In this document: piece by piece, positions 1 to 5,595 of the stretch | Layout of the letters: each line of letters opens with the position of its first letter | Position numbering within the stretch: the stretch's first letter is position 1 | Assembly: GCA_934643765.1 (NCBI GenBank) | Contig: CAKUCT010000098.1 | Coordinates: 1-7,228 of the forward strand | DNA length: 7,228 nt | Reading direction: 5' to 3' | DNA from: an uncultured Oscillospiraceae bacterium | GTDB taxonomy: Bacteria > Bacillota > Clostridia > Oscillospirales > Oscillospiraceae | Position numbers and translations under genes: made by a program | The notes under the pieces: generated by a model | What the model was told of the DNA's origin: nothing | The model's database searches: none | Seen by the model: only the letters and a program-made list of their open reading frames with translations

Positions 1-472
1 GATAGCTGCACGCACACAAAAGTGCGATCCGCGCGCCATAGAGCGCGGCGGCCTGCAGTCGGACGGGGGCGCTGAGCAGAAAGATCAGCCCCGTCATGGC
101 GTAGATTCCTGCGGCGCAGAGCGGCATGAACCATTTGCGCGAGGCGACCAGCAGATCATGGAACAGACACGACGCGGCCAGAATCAAAAAGCCTGCGGCC
201 ACCGGTTCCGCCGCGCCCGCTGTGCCCCAGAAGTATACATAGCCCACCGCGGCGCCGGCGTAGGCGGAGACAGCGGCCAGAGAAAACGGCAGCGCGGCGG
301 CCAGCGCGACTGCAACCGGAACGGGCCCGGAGAACAGCGTCATTGCGGCAAGCAGAAAGCCTGCCGCGGCCGCGGCCAGCGCATACAGCCCCAGACGCAG
401 CAGCGGGCGCGCGTTCAGCGCGGTGCCGACGCGGCGCAGAAGGGGCGCTTTCAGATCGGTACGTTTTTTCAT
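1..472 (-). CDS. spoIIE: Probable stage II sporulation protein E, N-terminal membrane part (partial)
   Basis: The 157 visible codons, read on the minus strand and open at the left edge, have no stop. After a short basic N-terminus (MKKRTDLKAPLLRRVG) come about five or six hydrophobic segments, near residues 26-46, 50-68, 70-83, 89-109, 114-134 and 139-155. The order (basic head, 'ARPLLRLGLYALAAAAAGF', then 'GPVPVAVALAAALPF' and 'AGAAVGYVYFWG') resembles the N-terminal membrane domain of SpoIIE. In that family the membrane domain precedes a PP2C-type phosphatase that dephosphorylates SpoIIAA to activate sigma F at the forespore septum. The phosphatase would lie left of the window, so this call rests on resemblance of the membrane part only. 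ATG at 472 is preferred because GGAG sits 9 nt upstream. The in-frame ATG at 481 abuts that GGAG directly. An unrelated polytopic membrane protein remains possible. Confidence 0.55.
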   Translation of the reverse strand, partial: MKKRTDLKAPLLRRVGTALNARPLLRLGLYALAAAAAGFLLAAMTLFSGPVPVAVALAAALPFSLAAVSAYAGAAVGYVYFWGTAGAAEPVAAGFLILAASCLFHDLLVASRKWFMPLCAAGIYAMTGLIFLLSAPVRLQAAALYGARIALLCACSY

Positions 473-574
473 ATGTTCCATCTCCGCTTTTGTTCTTCCT
501 AACACTTTATCAGCGGGCAGGCGAAAAGCCTGTCGGGAAATAACGCGGGAAATGGAGTCAAGGAAGAAATACGC

Positions 575-603
575 TTGCACCCGGGCGGAAAACGGCGTAC
601 AAT
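575..603 (+). promoter_or_regulatory. Sigma-70/sigma-A type promoter of the CYTH gene
   Basis: TTGCAC at 575-580 and TACAAT at 598-603 are separated by exactly 17 nt, a near-consensus housekeeping promoter. Transcription would start near 610, leaving a leader of about 24 nt that contains GGAGG at 622-626, 7 nt before the ATG at 634. The rest of the divergent spacer (482-633) shows no convincing promoter for the minus-strand gene. Confidence 0.75.
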
Positions 604-633
604 ACAATCAAGAAAAAAGCCGGAGGCATCAAT

Positions 634-1239
634 ATGGCAACAGAGTTCGAAATCAAATTCCGCATCCATGATCTGCAGCTGCTCGACTGCATCCTCTGCG
701 ACCCGCTTGTGACGGGGAAGATGCAGGGGCCGTATCAGTATGTCAAAATGCAGACAACCTATTATGATACAGAAAGCGGCGCGCTCAGCGCGCGCAAGTG
801 GATGCTGCGGCTGCGGCAGGAAAATGAAGAAAGCGTCGTGACCATGAAGACGCCCGCGCAGGGCTACGCGCGCGGCGAATGGGAGTGCCGCGAGCAGTAT
901 CTGGACGATGCGGTTAAGAAGCTGGTCGCCGCCGGCGCGCCGCAGGAGCTGAAGGAAATTGCCAAAGAGGGCTGGATCTCGGTCTGCGGCGCGCAGTTCA
1001 CGCGCATCACGCAGACGCTCCGGCTGCCGGGCGGGACAAGCTGCGCGATCTGCGGCGACATCGGCCATCTGACCGGCAGCGGCAAAAAGCGCGAGATGTG
1101 CGAGTTGGAGCTGGAGCTGACCGAGGGCGAGCAGGCAGAGCTTCTTGGCTTTGCGGCGCAGCTGAAAGAAAAATATCATCTCGAAGAAGAGGAAAAAAGT
1201 AAATTTGTCCGCGCCAAAGAGTTGGCGCAGGCGAAATAA
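634..1239 (+). CDS. CYTH domain protein (triphosphate tunnel enzyme, likely inorganic triphosphatase)
   Basis: This 201-residue protein opens with the CYTH signature ExExK (E4, E6, K8 in 'TEFEIKF'). The alternating charged residues expected to line the eight-stranded beta tunnel follow: 'YYDT' (43-46), 'MLRLR' with R59 and R61, K72 in 'TMK', E82/E84 in 'GEWE', R124, D142, the E-x-E-x-E strand 'CELELEL' (E157, E159, E161), and the C-terminal 'KSK' (188-190). Members of this family bind triphosphate or nucleotide triphosphate with a divalent metal, and many bacterial ones hydrolyse inorganic triphosphate. Length matches the stand-alone bacterial form, with no CHAD domain. The start is set by GGAGG 7 nt upstream and a good promoter. 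The protein is soluble, with no signal peptide. The substrate is not determined by the sequence; thiamine triphosphatase or adenylate cyclase activity are the family alternatives. Confidence 0.85.
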   Translation: MATEFEIKFRIHDLQLLDCILCDPLVTGKMQGPYQYVKMQTTYYDTESGALSARKWMLRLRQENEESVVTMKTPAQGYARGEWECREQYLDDAVKKLVAAGAPQELKEIAKEGWISVCGAQFTRITQTLRLPGGTSCAICGDIGHLTGSGKKREMCELELELTEGEQAELLGFAAQLKEKYHLEEEEKSKFVRAKELAQAK

Positions 1240-1250
1240 TGTGGTATCAT
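1222..1250 (+). promoter_or_regulatory. Candidate pncB promoter
   Basis: TTGGCG (1222-1227) and TATCAT (1245-1250) are spaced by 17 nt. The -35 lies inside the end of the CYTH gene and the -10 lies within the palindrome at 1240-1257. Transcription would start near 1257, giving a 5' leader of about 53 nt. Both hexamers deviate from consensus by two bases, so readthrough from the CYTH promoter could also serve pncB. Confidence 0.45.
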
Positions 1251-1257
1251 TACCACA
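1240..1257. promoter_or_regulatory. Perfect palindrome on the pncB -10 region, candidate operator
   Basis: TGTGGTA (1240-1246), TCAT spacer, TACCACA (1251-1257) form a perfect 7+4+7 inverted repeat immediately after the CYTH stop codon. It has the size and symmetry of a dimeric repressor site and covers the candidate -10. No T-run follows, so it does not look like a terminator. I do not recognise it as the site of a known NAD-metabolism regulator. Confidence 0.5.
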
Positions 1258-1261
1258 ACTG

Positions 1262-1283
1262 CCCGCCGGGGAAAATTGGCGGG
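1262..1283 (+). other. GC-rich hairpin in the pncB leader
   Basis: CCCGCC (1262-1267) pairs with GGCGGG (1278-1283) around a 10-nt loop. The hairpin would lie just inside the pncB transcript and ends 11 nt before the AAAGGA ribosome binding site. No U-tract follows, so I do not call it a terminator. It may simply structure the leader. Confidence 0.35.
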
Positions 1284-1309
1284 ATCACGTTCAGAAAGGA
1301 ACAAATGTC

Positions 1310-2761
1310 ATGCAGACAAACCCCAACATCAATCTGACCATGCTCTGCGATTTCTACGAGCTGACGATGGCCAACGGCTATTTCAAGAGCGGCATGCAGG
1401 ATAAGATCACCTACTTCGATCTGTTTTTCCGCAAGGTACCGGATGAGGGCGGCTTTGCCATTGCGGCAGGTCTGGAGCAGGCGGTGGAGTATATTCAGAA
1501 TCTGCACTTCGGAGAGGACGATATCGCGTATCTTCGCACGCGCGGCATGTTCGGCGAGGATTTTCTGGCATATCTGAAAAATTTCCGCTTCACGGGCGAC
1601 ATCTGGGCCGTTCCGGAGGGAACGCCGATCTTCCCGAAAGAGCCGATTCTCACCGTGCGCGCGCCTGCCATTGAGGCGCAGCTGGTGGAGACTTTCCTGC
1701 TGCTGACGCTCAACCATCAGAGCCTGATTGCGACGAAGGCGAACCGTGTCTGCCGCGCGGCCAAGGGAAGAACCGTTCTGGAGTTTGGTTCCCGGCGCGC
1801 GCAGGGAAGCGATGCGGCGATTCTGGGTGCGCGCGCGGCCTTCATCGGCGGCTGTGCGGGCACAGCCTGCACGCTGACAGATCAGCTCTACGGCGTGCCG
1901 GCCGGCGGAACGATGGCTCATTCCTGGGTGCAGATGTTCCCGAGCCAGTATGAGGCATTCAAGACCTACTGCGAAATTTACCCCGATAACCCGACGCTTC
2001 TGGTCGATACGTTCAACACACTCAAAAGCGGCATTCCGGACGCCATCCGCGCGTTCAACGAGGTATTGCGGCCCCGCGGACTTACCAAATGCGGCATTCG
2101 CCTGGACTCCGGTGATATGACCTATCTAACCAAGAAGGCCCGGCAGATGCTCGATGAAGCTGGCTGGAGCAGCTGCAAAATTTCCTGCTCCAATGCGCTC
2201 GACGAGTATCTGATCCGCGATCTTCTCAACCAGGGCGCGCAGATTGACCAGTTCGGCGTCGGTGAGCGGCTGATTACCGCGCGCTCCGAGCCGGTGTTCG
2301 GCGGCGTGTATAAGCTCGCGGCCATTGAGGACGACGACGGCAATGTGATTCCTAAGATCAAGGTCAGCGAGAACGTGGGAAAGATTACGAACCCGCACTT
2401 CAAAAAGCTCTACCGCTTCTTCGGAAACGACACCGGCAAGGCCATTGCAGACTATCTGTGTGTGCATGATGAGACGGTGAACGATACGAAGAACCTGGAA
2501 ATCTTCGACCCGGAAGCGACCTGGAAGCGCAAGAATGTCTACAATTTTACGGCCAAGGAGCTGATGGTGCCCGTTTTCAAGCAGGGCGAGCTTGTCTATG
2601 AGCTTCCGTCGCTGGAGGAAATCCAGCGCTACTGCAAGGCGCAGATCGATACGCTCTGGGACGAGGTCAAGCGCTTTGACAATCCGCACACCTATTATGT
2701 CGATTTGTCGCAGAAGCTGTGGCAGATCAAGTATGATCTGCTGCGCGAGAAGCAGTTCTGA
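1310..2761 (+). CDS. pncB: Nicotinate phosphoribosyltransferase
   Basis: This 483-residue enzyme makes nicotinate mononucleotide from nicotinate and PRPP in the ATP-assisted NAD salvage (Preiss-Handler) pathway, in the cytoplasm. Recognisable family blocks are 'MLCDFYELTMANGYF' (11-25), 'LNHQSLIATKANR' (134-146), 'EFGSRRAQG' (158-166), 'GTMAHSWVQ' (200-208), 'DTFNTLKSG' (233-241), 'IRLDSGDM' (263-270) and 'FGVGERLIT' (315-323). H204 in the AHSW motif is the expected phosphorylated histidine. Length fits the roughly 480-residue Firmicutes type. The frame is open back to 1205, but the protein start is placed at 1310: AAAGGA lies 9 nt upstream, the conserved sequence begins about 10 residues later, and the upstream extension would translate the CYTH gene end, the palindrome and the leader hairpin. 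Its TGA shares one base with the next ATG, so translation is probably coupled. Confidence 0.95.
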   Translation: MQTNPNINLTMLCDFYELTMANGYFKSGMQDKITYFDLFFRKVPDEGGFAIAAGLEQAVEYIQNLHFGEDDIAYLRTRGMFGEDFLAYLKNFRFTGDIWAVPEGTPIFPKEPILTVRAPAIEAQLVETFLLLTLNHQSLIATKANRVCRAAKGRTVLEFGSRRAQGSDAAILGARAAFIGGCAGTACTLTDQLYGVPAGGTMAHSWVQMFPSQYEAFKTYCEIYPDNPTLLVDTFNTLKSGIPDAIRAFNEVLRPRGLTKCGIRLDSGDMTYLTKKARQMLDEAGWSSCKISCSNALDEYLIRDLLNQGAQIDQFGVGERLITARSEPVFGGVYKLAAIEDDDGNVIPKIKVSENVGKITNPHFKKLYRFFGNDTGKAIADYLCVHDETVNDTKNLEIFDPEATWKRKNVYNFTAKELMVPVFKQGELVYELPSLEEIQRYCKAQIDTLWDEVKRFDNPHTYYVDLSQKLWQIKYDLLREKQF

Positions 2762-3957
2762 TGGCGCGCAAGAGCCGGGATATGGCCCTGTGCGGCTGTT
2801 TGTGCGCGCTGGCAGTGGTCATCATGTCGCTTGGGACGCTCATCCCGATGGCGACCTACTGCTGCCCGGTGCTGGCAAGCTTCGTGCTGCTGCCGGTGAT
2901 GTTGGTCTGCGGCAAAAAACTCAGCTGGGTGTTGTACGGGGCGATTGCGATTTTGAGTGTGCTGCTCGCGCCGGACAAGGAAGCGGCGGCGATCTTTGTC
3001 GCGCTGGGGTATTATCCGATTGTAAAGCCCTGGTTCGATGCGAAAAAGCGGCTGCCAAGGGTGTTTGGAAAGGCGCTGCTCTTTAACCTCAGCGCCGCCG
3101 GCGTGTATGCTGTGCTGCTTTTTGTGCTGCAGATGGACGCGCTGCGGCAGGAGTTTTCCGCGATGAACGCGGCGCTGCTTGTGAGTCTGCTCGCGGGCGG
3201 AAACCTGGTGTTCTGGATGGACGATCTGCTGCTGGCACGGCTTTTGCCGATTGTCCAGCAGAAGCTGGAGCACTGGCGGAAAAAATATAACTTTGATGAT
3301 GCAAAAGGCGTGCGGCGCCCTTTTGCGTCTCCCGACCACACCCGGCGCGCCGCCGGGGCGAACGAAGGAGAAATCATGGCAAACTTTACAAAGCAGGCGA
3401 TCAAGGCATCGTTTCTGAAGCTTCTCGATGAGAAGCCGCTCAATAAGATTTCGGTGCGCGATATCGTGGAGGACTGCGGCATCAACCGCAATTCCTTTTA
3501 CTATCACTTTCAGGACATTCCGGCGCTGCTCGGGGAGATTATTGTCGAGCGGACGGATGAGTTGATTGCGCGCGACCCGTCGGCTGCGTCTCTGGAGGAG
3601 AGCTTCAGTGCGGCCATCGCCTACGCGCAGAAGAACAAGCGCGCCATCATGCACGTCTATAATTCGCTCAGCCGCGACAGCTTTGAGGCCAGCATGATGA
3701 AGCTCTGCGAATACATGACCGTGCAGTATCTCAAAACGGCCTATCCGGATGCCTGCATCGCAGACGAGGACCGAAAGGTTCTGCACCGGTTCATCAAGTG
3801 CCAGCTCTTCGGGCTGAGTGTGGACTGGATGCTTGGCGGCATGAAGGAAGAAGCCGGAGAGCAGATGAATCGGGTCATTGAGCTCTGCCGCGGCGTGCCG
3901 GAGATGATTCTTGCGCGCTGCCAGGAGGATGGCGCGGCTTTGGGCACACGGGCCTGA
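2761..3957 (+). CDS. Fused reading frame: six-helix membrane protein followed by TetR-family regulator
   Basis: The frame is 398 codons. Residues 1-175 form a small membrane protein with hydrophobic segments near 8-28, 35-51, 54-71, 74-90, 102-123 and 136-157. It begins 'MARKSRDMALCGCLCALAVV' and resembles clostridial hypothetical membrane proteins with an ECF S-component-like look; I cannot name the family securely. Residues 176-205 are low-complexity and encoded by hairpin-rich DNA that looks intergenic. Residues 206-398 are a complete TetR-type regulator. No in-frame stop separates the two. Start at 2761 overlaps the pncB stop (TGATG), implying translational coupling and perhaps a link to nicotinate uptake, which is inference. 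An A6 run at 3280-3285 sits just before an out-of-frame TAA (3288-3290). Slippage or a one-base insertion there would give a separate 176-residue membrane protein. Whether the 398-residue fusion is made is uncertain. Confidence 0.6.
   Translation: MARKSRDMALCGCLCALAVVIMSLGTLIPMATYCCPVLASFVLLPVMLVCGKKLSWVLYGAIAILSVLLAPDKEAAAIFVALGYYPIVKPWFDAKKRLPRVFGKALLFNLSAAGVYAVLLFVLQMDALRQEFSAMNAALLVSLLAGGNLVFWMDDLLLARLLPIVQQKLEHWRKKYNFDDAKGVRRPFASPDHTRRAAGANEGEIMANFTKQAIKASFLKLLDEKPLNKISVRDIVEDCGINRNSFYYHFQDIPALLGEIIVERTDELIARDPSAASLEESFSAAIAYAQKNKRAIMHVYNSLSRDSFEASMMKLCEYMTVQYLKTAYPDACIADEDRKVLHRFIKCQLFGLSVDWMLGGMKEEAGEQMNRVIELCRGVPEMILARCQEDGAALGTRA
3301..3326 (+). other. Terminator-like hairpin inside the fused frame
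   Basis: GCAAAAGG (3301-3308) pairs with CCTTTTGC (3319-3326). Within it, AAAA-GGCG, loop TGCGG and CGCC-C-TTTT give a compact A-tract/stem/T-tract arrangement like a small, weak intrinsic terminator. It lies between the membrane-protein part and the TetR start, where an intergenic terminator or attenuator would be expected if the two genes were separate. The T-run is only four bases, so termination would be weak. Confidence 0.4.
3341..3357. promoter_or_regulatory. GC palindrome just upstream of the TetR ribosome binding site
   Basis: CCCGGCG (3341-3347), CGC, CGCCGGG (3351-3357) is a perfect 7-bp inverted repeat ending 6 nt before the GAAGGAG ribosome binding site of the TetR gene. It could be a stable RNA hairpin tuning TetR translation, or a DNA operator for autoregulation. 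Its 17-bp size suits TetR dimers. The region is GC-rich, so chance is not excluded. Confidence 0.3.
3376..3957 (+). CDS. TetR-family transcriptional regulator (internal start)
   Basis: Starting at the ATG at 3376, with GAAGGAG 5 nt upstream, the product is 193 residues, the normal size of a TetR regulator. Residues 3-50 carry the helix-turn-helix domain: 'QAIKASFLKLLDEKPLNKIS' then 'VRDIVEDCGINRNSFYYHF', the last being the recognition helix and the typical YYHF end. The rest is a helical ligand/dimer domain of the type seen in DhaS-like TetR proteins; its ligand cannot be read from the sequence. It shares the reading frame of the membrane protein upstream, so it may be made alone, as a fusion, or both. 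A strong terminator follows 25 nt after the stop codon. Its targets are unknown; the adjacent membrane protein and pncB are natural candidates by proximity only. Confidence 0.85.
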   Translation: MANFTKQAIKASFLKLLDEKPLNKISVRDIVEDCGINRNSFYYHFQDIPALLGEIIVERTDELIARDPSAASLEESFSAAIAYAQKNKRAIMHVYNSLSRDSFEASMMKLCEYMTVQYLKTAYPDACIADEDRKVLHRFIKCQLFGLSVDWMLGGMKEEAGEQMNRVIELCRGVPEMILARCQEDGAALGTRA

Positions 3958-3982
3958 GTGTCCAAGTTTCAGACAAAAATCG

Positions 3983-4016
3983 AGCGGATGTCTGTCTTTC
4001 GGACATCCGCTTTTTT
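3983..4016 (+). terminator. Rho-independent terminator after the TetR gene
   Basis: AGCGGATGTC (3983-3992) pairs perfectly with GACATCCGCT (4002-4011) around a 9-nt loop, and a run of six T's (4011-4016) follows. It ends the pncB/membrane protein/TetR block and separates it from the envelope gene block. Confidence 0.9.
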
Positions 4017-4046
4017 CTGTCCATAGCGCAAAACGCAGTCGGAAAG

Positions 4047-4052
4047 TATACT
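4047..4052 (+). promoter_or_regulatory. Candidate -10 box of the envelope gene block
   Basis: TATACT at 4047-4052, in the spacer between the terminator and the DUF308 gene, is a good -10 hexamer. No good -35 is found at 17-18 nt (TAGCGC at 4024-4029 is poor). A promoter is expected here because of the strong terminator just upstream. The leader would be about 45 nt. Confidence 0.4.
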
Positions 4053-4102
4053 GAAGGCTGAAATGAAGAAGAAGGCGCACGTGCGCGAAAGGGGCGTTTT
4101 GT

Positions 4103-4699
4103 ATGCGGTCTGTTGTTCCGATGAAAACCGCAAAAATCGGATATTTTGTGATTTCAATTCTATTTTGTATTCTGGGCATTGTGCTCATTGCCTCGCCTGC
4201 TACATCGGTTGTGTGGCTCGGGCGGCTGCTTGGCATCGGCATGATTGTCTTTGGCATCATCAAGCTGGTCGGCTATTTTTCAAGAGATCTGTTCCGCCTG
4301 GCGTTTCAGTATGATCTGGCGTTCGGCATTTTGCTGATTGCGCTCGGCATTGTGACGCTGGCGCGGCCGAACGGCGCGATGAGCTTTCTTTGCATTGTGT
4401 TCGGCATTCCCGTGCTGGCAGACGGCCTGTTCAAAATTCAGATTGCGCTCGACGCCAAGCGCTTTGGCATTGAGAGATGGTGGCTGGTGCTGGCGCTTGC
4501 GGTGCTGACGTGCGTCATTGGTCTTCTGCTGGTGGTAAGACCCTCGGAGGCGGCGCGCGTGCTGATGGTTCTGATGGGTATTTCGCTGCTGCTTGACGGC
4601 GTTCTCAATATGTGCGTGGCGTGGTTCTGCGTGAAAATCGTCAGAAATCAGCAGCCGGACTGCCTGGACGAGGACTACGAAGAGCTCAAGGACGACTGA
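4103..4699 (+). CDS. DUF308/HdeD-like six-helix membrane protein
   Basis: This 198-residue protein is almost wholly membrane-embedded, with hydrophobic segments near 11-30, 35-58, 70-86, 92-112, 124-144 and 150-175, and ends in an acidic tail (DCLDEDYEELKDD). Helix pairs repeat a 'GIxLIALGIVxLxRP' theme ('GILLIALGIVTLARP' at 75-89, 'VIGLLLVVRP' at 138-147), typical of the DUF308 family that includes E. coli HdeD, a membrane protein linked to acid resistance. Function in Clostridia is unknown. The start at 4103 is chosen because GAAAGGGG lies 8 nt upstream; the second in-frame ATG at 4121, giving MKTAKIGYF, has no ribosome binding site. It is first in a three-gene block, with 14 nt to the next gene. 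Confidence 0.8.
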   Translation: MRSVVPMKTAKIGYFVISILFCILGIVLIASPATSVVWLGRLLGIGMIVFGIIKLVGYFSRDLFRLAFQYDLAFGILLIALGIVTLARPNGAMSFLCIVFGIPVLADGLFKIQIALDAKRFGIERWWLVLALAVLTCVIGLLLVVRPSEAARVLMVLMGISLLLDGVLNMCVAWFCVKIVRNQQPDCLDEDYEELKDD

Positions 4700-4713
4700 A
4701 AGAGGATTGAGGT

Positions 4714-5577
4714 ATGAAAACAATAGAAACGTGGTTCTTGTGGCTGATGATCTACAGTGTGATCGGCTGGATCTATGAGAGCACGATCTGCTCCATCGGC
4801 CACCGCAAGCTCATCAACCGCGGCTTTCTCAACGGTCCCTACTGTCCGATCTACGGAACGGGCGCGGTGCTGGTGCTGCTGGTGCTGGGGCGGATTCAAA
4901 ATCCGGTGGTGTTGTTTTTTGCGGGCGCGGTCGTGACGTGCTCGCTGGAATATCTGACGTCCTGGCTGATGGAGAAGCTGTTTCACGCCAGATGGTGGGA
5001 TTATTCCAAGCGGAAGTTCAACATCGGCGGCCGCGTGTGCCTCATCGGCGCGGTTGTGTTCGGGGCGTTCTCCGTGGTGCTCATCAAATTCCTGCACCCT
5101 TGGGTCAAAAGCCTGACGGACCGGATGTCTGATCGCGCGCTGGATTGGGCCTGCGCGATTTTATTTGTGGCGTTCGTGTCGGATTTTGTCGTAACGGTGA
5201 AGGGCCTTCTCGGTACGCACGCGGTGTTCGCCGAATATGCGGTATTGCTGCAGCAGAAGCGAAAAGAGCTTGCTGAAAAGCTCCGCCTGAGCGCGGAGGA
5301 AGGCCGGGAGAAATTCCAGGAGGGCGCGGAAGAAGGGCGCACGAAGTTCCAGAATGCGGCGGAGGCGGAACGCGAGAGAATCCGCGCGGCGACAGAAGCC
5401 GAGCGCGAGAAGTTCTACGCAAAGCTGCACCAGCGTCTGAACGCGCAGCAGCGCCGTACCATTTACAGCTTTCCGCACCTGACGCTCACGCGCAACAATG
5501 AGGTGCTTGACGGTCTGCGCCAGGCAATGGAGCAGGCAAAGGCCCGCCGGAAGAACAAAACGGAAAAGAAGGCATAA
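4714..5577 (+). CDS. CmpB-like 'putative ABC-transporter type IV' membrane protein with coiled-coil tail
   Basis: The N-terminal 170 residues match the ABC_trans_CmpB family as I know it. The signature 'GWIYESTICSIGHRKLINRG' (18-37) runs into 'FLNGPYCPIYGTGA', and the second block is 'SLEYLTSWLMEKLF' (77-90) with 'RWWDYSKRKFNIGGRVCL' (93-110). About five hydrophobic segments lie near 7-20, 48-60, 64-82, 108-126 and 145-166. Despite its name the family has no proven transport role. Residues 178-287 are charged and helical; within them four exact-length 11-residue units (194-237) repeat, then a basic tail (KARRKNKTEKKA) follows. AGAGGA 7 nt upstream fixes the start. The gene lies between the DUF308 gene (14 nt) and the lipid kinase (18 nt), so it is probably co-transcribed. 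Confidence 0.85.
   Translation: MKTIETWFLWLMIYSVIGWIYESTICSIGHRKLINRGFLNGPYCPIYGTGAVLVLLVLGRIQNPVVLFFAGAVVTCSLEYLTSWLMEKLFHARWWDYSKRKFNIGGRVCLIGAVVFGAFSVVLIKFLHPWVKSLTDRMSDRALDWACAILFVAFVSDFVVTVKGLLGTHAVFAEYAVLLQQKRKELAEKLRLSAEEGREKFQEGAEEGRTKFQNAAEAERERIRAATEAEREKFYAKLHQRLNAQQRRTIYSFPHLTLTRNNEVLDGLRQAMEQAKARRKNKTEKKA
5293..5424 (+). repeat. Four tandem 33-bp units encoding 11-residue repeats
   Basis: Residues 194-204 AEEGREKFQEG, 205-215 AEEGRTKFQNA, 216-226 AEAERERIRAA and 227-237 TEAEREKFYAK of the CmpB-like protein align without gaps. Conserved positions are E at 3, R at 5, K/R at 7, and F or I at 8. The 11-residue period is that of hendecad coiled coils or amphipathic helices. The DNA copies have diverged, so this is an old protein repeat rather than a recent slippage product. 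Confidence 0.7.
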
Positions 5578-5595
5578 AGAGAAAAAGGAGACGCC

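Noticed and set aside
529..539. Possible Spo0A box (TGTCGGG) upstream of the spoIIE-like gene
   Set aside because: It matches the TGTCGAA core at five of seven bases only, and no -10/-35 pair lies at a suitable distance on the minus strand.
158..671. Plus-strand frames antisense to the left-edge membrane gene
   Set aside because: Their products are arginine/glutamine-rich and motif-free, while the minus strand encodes a clean multi-helix membrane protein.
1205..1309. N-terminal extension of pncB from ATG 1205
   Set aside because: It overlaps the CYTH coding end, crosses the palindrome and leader hairpin, has no ribosome binding site, and precedes the point where family similarity begins.
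2695..4263. A 522-codon open frame on the minus strand
   Set aside because: It lies antisense to the pncB end, the membrane protein/TetR frame and the terminator. It has arginine-, histidine- and glutamine-rich composition without domain motifs, as expected for a shadow frame in G+C-rich DNA.
4063..4314. 83-codon frame beginning before the DUF308 gene
   Set aside because: It overlaps the DUF308 gene in another frame, lacks membrane or domain features, and has a poor start context.
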